From assembly GCA_024516155.1 (NCBI GenBank), contig JAJJXM010000076.1, positions 62,001 to 126,000 of the forward strand: a stretch of 64,000 nucleotides of DNA. The letters run 5' to 3'. The notes beneath the pieces are model-generated. The model had not been told where the DNA came from. It did not search any database and saw nothing but the letters and a program-made list of their open reading frames with translations. Positions 58,813 through 64,000 of this stretch are shown piece after piece. The translations under genes were made by a program, and so were the position numbers. Numbering within the stretch: position 1 is the stretch's first letter; each line of letters starts with the position of its first letter. This DNA comes from Pyronema omphalodes (lineage: Eukaryota > Ascomycota > Pezizomycetes > Pezizales > Pyronemataceae).

Positions 58813-59615
58813 TGAAAATACAATCCTAGTATCCCCGCTTGGTTACTTATATATCGTCAAGGATTGGAAGAAGAATTGTGACTGGAATGTGTTTGGAACC
58901 CGTGAGATGAAAGTGGGGTTGTTGCTCGCTTCAATATGCGTCGTGGGGAAATTGTGCAATTAATCATATTTAGGATGCAAAAACGAGATGGGATTATATA
59001 CTCAACGGGCCGAGTTCCATGTCCTTTGAGATAGTATCAGGTGCTGAAGAATATGTGGATTCAGTACTTGGAAGCTATAGATTGCAAGCGCTGTGAAAAA
59101 AGTAAACTTGGTAACCGTAGTAAACTTAGTAAAGCGGGCTGTACTCTAGCGGCCGGGTTGCAACACGAGAGTTGCAATACCTGTTATCTAGATTGAAATT
59201 TGAACAAATTGAAGTAATGATACAACTAGAAAAATATAAACTACAAGTGTATCATGAAAAGGTTGTTTCTTTGAACAGACTTTGAAATAAACTTGAATGA
59301 TGCTCTAATGATCAAAGGTGCTGGCTTTGTTTGCTGTATCCTCATATAAGAGACTTTTACATGCTTGTTATTTCCATTGTTCTTCTGCTTGGATTTTCTC
59401 CGACGAAAAATAGTCAAGTCATCGTCATCGGTATCTGTTTTGCTATTCAAGTTCGAGTTCTGTTCAGACGCCGCCCAACCCTCCTCGAACTCCAGGCCAA
59501 TACTCGAGCCAAAATTTTGAACGCCATTCTATATCCGCTCGTTTGCAAGGAATCATAACTTGCAATCTTCTCTATGCTGTAATAAACCCATTGGTGATTC
59601 AGCGAATGCAAACCA

Positions 59616-60737
59616 ATGGCCCAAATTACCAAATGGTCAGCGAAGCGAAACGACATGGCATACAGTGTCTCTGTCATCAACTCTTTACCAACCGACATAC
59701 TCTTCCTAATTGCAGATCAGCTAGACTTCAACGACCTCGCTCACCTATGTTTACTCAGTAAGTCCTATCATCATTTCTTCACACCCCTCCTCTGGAAGCG
59801 AGCGGTACGAATCTGCGCCTACTTCAAACCACTGGATTCCATCAACGACCGCTCAATTTCCGGCCCCAAAACCTCCCTAAAAACAAACCCATATCTTTGG
59901 GCTCTATCCCACACCTGCCTATCCACCATCCAAAAACTCTTAGATCACGGGCTATCACCAAATCTCCATATCTCCGAGAAAATGCAGGAAAACGACCTCA
60001 ACAATTACAACAACCTAAAAATCCGCCACATCCCCCTCCTCGGCTTCACCATAAATTGTTTCGAACCTTCCATCTACTATCCCGATCTCACCTCTGAACA
60101 CATCACCATCATCTCACACCTCCTCAAAGCCGGTGCAAACCCCACCATCAAATCCAGCTCCCTCCCTATCCCCATCCCCCTCCTCTCCGCTGCTATAAGC
60201 TTCCATTCAAAGACAGATCCCAGTGTTCATAATCACCTAATCAAGGAACTCCTCCTCTACGGCGCTCCCGTGAGCGGCATAGATCAACCCGCCCTCCATC
60301 TAGCGGCCATGGTCGGTATTGTCCCAATAGCCAAACTCTTTCTCGAACACGGAGCAGATACCAATGCCTTACTCTGCCCATTTAACAGGGGGCGAAGTAC
60401 ATTGCATTCAGTTTTCGCTGCCCGAAAACCTCATCGAAATACCGCGGAACTAGCCCGTCTTTTTATCTCTCGTGGTGCGTTAGTTAATGCGATGGATGAG
60501 GAGGGGAATACTCCGCTACATTTAGCGGTGAGACAGCCTTATAATAAGAATACTGGGGAAGGTGTAGAGGTGTTGTTGAGATATGGAGCGAGGGTGGATG
60601 TGAGGAATAAGGATGGGGAGACACCGATGGATTTCGTAAGTGGTGAGGAGTTTAGGAGGTTGTTGGAGATAATCCCTGGGAATGGGGAAGGATATGATAC
60701 TTTAAGATGTGGAGATAGTGTTGGGCTGCGCGAATAA
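59616..60737 (+). CDS. F-box and ankyrin-repeat protein
   Basis: A single exon of 373 residues. An F-box-like domain lies at about residues 20-62 (INSLPTDILFLIADQLDFNDLAHLCLLSK then LLWKRAV). At least four ankyrin repeats follow from about 100 to 355, for example QPALHLAAMVGIVPIAKLFLEHGADTNA and EGNTPLHLAVRQ with LLRYGARVDVRNKDGETPMDF. F-box proteins bind Skp1 in SCF ubiquitin ligases and the ankyrin repeats would bind substrate. That role is inferred from architecture. In-frame later methionines (residue 14) are possible starts. No close neighbour gene; it sits between two repeat-rich deserts. Confidence 0.87.
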   Translation: MAQITKWSAKRNDMAYSVSVINSLPTDILFLIADQLDFNDLAHLCLLSKSYHHFFTPLLWKRAVRICAYFKPLDSINDRSISGPKTSLKTNPYLWALSHTCLSTIQKLLDHGLSPNLHISEKMQENDLNNYNNLKIRHIPLLGFTINCFEPSIYYPDLTSEHITIISHLLKAGANPTIKSSSLPIPIPLLSAAISFHSKTDPSVHNHLIKELLLYGAPVSGIDQPALHLAAMVGIVPIAKLFLEHGADTNALLCPFNRGRSTLHSVFAARKPHRNTAELARLFISRGALVNAMDEEGNTPLHLAVRQPYNKNTGEGVEVLLRYGARVDVRNKDGETPMDFVSGEEFRRLLEIIPGNGEGYDTLRCGDSVGLRE

Positions 60738-62671
60738 AGAGATGGCGGCAATTTGCAAAGGAGGTGTGGTGGTGGATGGGGAAGCATCGCATATGGGGAG
60801 TTGATAGGGAGATGGGGAGGTGGAGGTATACGGGATGCCAGGGGTGATTTATGACCGTGTTTTTTTGTCGTAAACCTATACTTATGGTGTAATAACTCGA
60901 AGCAATTCTGAGGAAAAAGACGACTCAGTGGTGGGCTACAGGCCTGAAATTAATGCAAACGATTTTTAATGTCCATTGCTTCGATGGTCTCGACCCGCAC
61001 AGGGGTATATTATCATGTATTTTTGGGAAGCAACACCCGGTGATTCTTTGTTGAGGCCTTGAGCTCCAGGGTCCATTTCTCCAGGACTGGTTGAAATGAG
61101 CCCTTGAAGCAAATATCCAAGACGTTGAACTTGTACTCATGCCCAACTCTCTGTAATATTACGAAAGCTGTAAAATGGAACAAACTGTGGAGTTGATTTA
61201 GAAGACGGCTTGCAAATTTCTGCAACACTTGAATTTACAAAACAAAATGACAGTCCATGGACTGAGTATCCAGAAGCAAATCTTTCTCCGTCATAGTATA
61301 GTGCAGGCCCCAGTTAAACGCTTCCTCCCGATCAGGAAAACCTTTTGATTACTTTCCAATCCACTGTCTTCATGGTGACATTTATTTCTCAAAGCAGCCA
61401 CCTATTACGTTTGGTATACAACGTTCCAAAATACCGTAGATGCGTGTTTAGAAATCATGTATCTTTGATTCAACAATGGTCCGATCAAATTGATTCACAT
61501 TGTATGATTCGTCAGACGAGTGACCAGTCGTGTATTTGGATGCTGTCGGTGAATACTTTTATCCTCGGATGACATTTCAATGCGACGGCCGCTCTGTGGG
61601 ATGAAGCCCCTGCCCTTCATTTGGGCTCAATGTCATCAGGCGTCCTGGGCTGTGAAGGTTCGTTTCTTCTCCTGCCTCTTCTTTTCAGACATTCAATCTT
61701 TTCGTCGACGATAACGGCATCAAAGAATTGATGTTTCTTCTCGGATACCATTCCACTAGGAGCGTATCTATATATACCCATAAGCACCTCATCTATCTAT
61801 ACATATCCAATACAAATATCTATCTATCTGTCTCTATATATATCTATATATAAATCCATCTCACCTACCATCCACAGATAAACTAGTTGCTGCAATGTAT
61901 GTACAGTGATCCACCGAGCACCGACTGCACGGAAATTCGGCAAGCTGCTGGCTTATGTGCGTATCATGATGTGCTATGCTATATGCATCGGCGAGGTGGC
62001 TAGACGAGGTATGTAGGCGTGGTATGTAGCTAGATATGTAGCTAGAGTCTAGAGGTACTGTAGGTGATATGTAGCTACATAGAAATGAGATATCATGGTA
62101 TATCATATTATGATATGGCATGGTATGGCATGTATGATATGATATGATCTGGTATGATATGGTATGTATGGCATACATGCATATTCTAACAGCAAGGCAA
62201 AGATGAGATAAGATGGGATGAAATCATCATTATATTAAATCCAGTGTTATGGCGTCAGATATATAGATGACTTTCCCGTGTGTGTATATAGATGCAGATA
62301 GATCATAGAGTTTCACGGCTGTTTAGGTTGTGAATGTAAAGACCTGGAATAAATGGAATAGGTATATATGATTTGTAGATATTTGTATACATGTAGTTCA
62401 TCCTCCTTTAGCATTTCCTTCAGATTTTAAATAGATCCTTTTTATAGAAGATCTTCCATCACCTCTATATATATAAGCACCATCACATCCCCGCGCTCTC
62501 ACATTCCGGTAGAATAACTATCTAAAAACCTATAATCACACCCGCTATGGGGTATAGTATAATTATAATGCCCTAGGGAACCCCGATATTGATAGTCTAT
62601 AGATATATATTACCAAGTAAAAGTCCCAACCACGGACATGTGTACGTATGTAGGCTTTTAGTAAGTCATTG

Positions 62672-62719
62672 CCGTTACCGTTACCGTTACCGTTACCGTT
62701 ACCGTTACTGTCACCGTTA
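62672..62719. repeat. Hexamer array, CCGTTA x8
   Basis: Eight 6-bp units with two variants (CTGTCA and neighbours) at the right end. It is not the TTAGGG telomere repeat. Confidence 0.9.
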
Positions 62720-62837
62720 CTATTATTATTGCAGGTATTGAGTATTGATTGTTGTTTATTCTTTGATTCTTCTTTTATAGACAGGCTATGGAAAGATTGA
62801 AGATGAAAGGTGGATGATATCTATGTACATGATGCTT

Positions 62838-62874
62838 ATCAATATCAATATCAATATCAATATCAATATCAATT
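62838..62874. repeat. Hexamer array, TCAATA x6
   Basis: Six tandem 6-bp copies in AT-rich DNA. Confidence 0.85.
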
Positions 62875-64000
62875 TCAGTATCAAAATACATACTTTTGAC
62901 TTAAAAGACTGTTTGTATATGTATGCAACACTTTCCATACCCTGAAACCCCTTGAGACGTCATCAAGATACCAAATACAAGGGACTCGGGGATACCTACG
63001 TATAATACTTAATAGGTACTGGCTTTGTCTTAATGGTTTTTGTATGTACACAGGAATCTATACATGGTGCTATGAAATGAAAATATATTATATATAGAAG
63101 ACGAGGTAAGTATAAAGTCTGTATATATATTGAAGGTCGCCTAGAGTTCCAGTGTCTTGGCCGCACTTAGGGCTTACGTGACTGGCACGTGGAGGTGGAG
63201 TTTCCACATTGGGTATATCTCCCTCTGTAAATACGTAGATATAGAGCTAGCTCACTATCGTTCTCAATGAATACACTCGTCTACCTCCATCTCCACCTTT
63301 CTCTCGCATTCCCGTTTCATAGTATATAAGATTGATAATTCTGGTAAAGCTGGTATAGCTAACAATGATAATGATTCTGGTAATGCTATAACGCCATAGT
63401 CATAGTCCTTGCGGGCTGGCAGATGGAGTATCGTTATTATATGTCATCATATACAGATAGAGGGATTTGACTTTAGGTGTATTGAGTGGATTGAATATAT
63501 ATACGTACAAAGTAAAGTGAATACATAGGTAGCCATAAGTATGTAGCTCTATAGCTCTGTAGCTCTGTAGCTCTGTAGCCCTGTATCTATGTAGATGCCA
63601 TATGTACCCGATTACTCTACTCTACCCAACTCTACTCAATAAACCCAACTCTACTCCACTCTCATTAAACACAATAGGAGAAGCATAACCCTTAGCCTTA
63701 ACATTCACAGATTTACACCTCGACTCATACAAAACTTCGCATATCTAGCCTTCCTTCCTTCCTTCCTTCCGTACTTTCTTACCGACTCACTTACTCACTC
63801 ACTATCTAACTCAAATTCACGACCATTTTCAAAGCCTCGGTAGCTAGAAGATAGAACTAGTATTTTCCGCCACACCTTATTATGACGTTAAGCTAAGCTA
63901 AGCTAAGCTAATCCAAGCTAACCTTTGTTTTCGGAAGATTCATTGAATAATCTAGCTATCGAGGAGAGGAGCAGGGGGTTGAAACATATATGCAAAGCAC

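Larger units (their letters stand above)
54473..59615. other. 5.1-kb gene-free repeat region
   Basis: No supported gene. It contains a G run at 54777-54796, a 415-bp-spaced duplication at 54962-55500 and GGTTGGAGATTGGA-type repeats at 55580-55760. The major arrays are listed separately. There is also a TAATCAATC-like repeat at 56340-56415, an ACGC/CACA run near 56857-56905, a C run at 57313-57327 and GGTGGTTTGAT repeats near 58195-58270. Confidence 0.7.
60738..64000. other. Gene-free right end of the window
   Basis: No supported gene. Simple sequence dominates after 61.7 kb: TATC/TATA runs and GTATGATATG-like repeats near 62090-62170. There is also a CCGTTA array, an AATATC array, a GTAGCTCT repeat at 63541-63590, CTTCC at 63751-63768 and AAGCT pentamers at 63893-63911. 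Confidence 0.6.

Noticed and set aside
58425..58823. A 132-codon minus-strand frame of LLSIIYY repeats
   Set aside because: It is the TAGATAA heptamer array read through. A 7-bp unit repeats every 21 bases in any frame and stays open if no unit phase gives a stop.
62672..62719. Possible telomere-like repeat (CCGTTA)
   Set aside because: Only eight copies, internal, and unlike the TTAGGG repeat of filamentous ascomycetes.
1..64000. CRISPR arrays, operons or prokaryotic promoters
   Set aside because: The genes have spliceosomal introns and eukaryotic families. The tandem repeats have no spacers.

Overview
The window looks like nuclear DNA of a filamentous ascomycete (Pezizomycotina). Genes have short introns (about 48-145 bp, GTATGT/GTAAGT-type donors, CTGAC/CTAAC-like branch sites). 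A HET-domain gene, a DUF3455 secreted protein, a SERAC1-type hydrolase with an RRM-like head and an ascomycete-specific zinc protein are all typical of that group. The class cannot be fixed from sequence alone; Leotiomycetes is a guess. Coding density is low: 12 supported protein genes, two tRNA genes and one weak possible first exon in 64 kb.

Layout. 1-16.5 kb: one five-exon zinc-binding protein gene (5076-6647, minus), one tRNA-Ile(AAU) and much low-complexity DNA. 16.5-21.8 kb: a large WW/Q-rich/RGG protein, then a 795-bp Mutator-like non-autonomous transposon with a 10-bp target duplication, then a second tRNA-Ile identical to the first and on the opposite strand. 22.5-40.5 kb: a gene-sparse stretch of accessory character with a secreted type-B carboxylesterase, a secreted DUF3455 protein, a divergent pair (HET-domain protein and stand-alone SERAC1-like alpha/beta hydrolase) and a small hypothetical protein. 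40.7-42.9 kb: two core splicing genes, an NTR2-like lariat-disassembly factor and the Sm protein SmG, divergently transcribed from a 321-bp shared promoter. 43-49 kb: a dense block of adjacent tandem arrays. 49.3-54.5 kb: a TPT-family transporter carrying a one-base frameshift and a six-exon ZIP zinc transporter with a 15-nt microexon. 54.5-64 kb: more tandem arrays around one intact F-box/ankyrin gene.

The most unusual property is the intergenic DNA. At least a dozen tandem arrays of unrelated sequence share a 7-bp period (for example CTCTATG, TATTCTG, GCAGTGA, CCCCAGT, TTTTGGA, TAGATAA). There are also nine G or C homopolymers of 15-23 bp, and two arrays (5-bp and 7-bp units) of exactly 50 copies. 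One 158-bp duplication holds the same heptamer at about 17 copies in one half and about 2 in the other, which looks like array birth caught in the act. Many long reading frames in these regions are repeat artefacts and were left out.

Gene models were spliced by hand from frame consistency, splice signals and family motifs. No transcript or database evidence was available.
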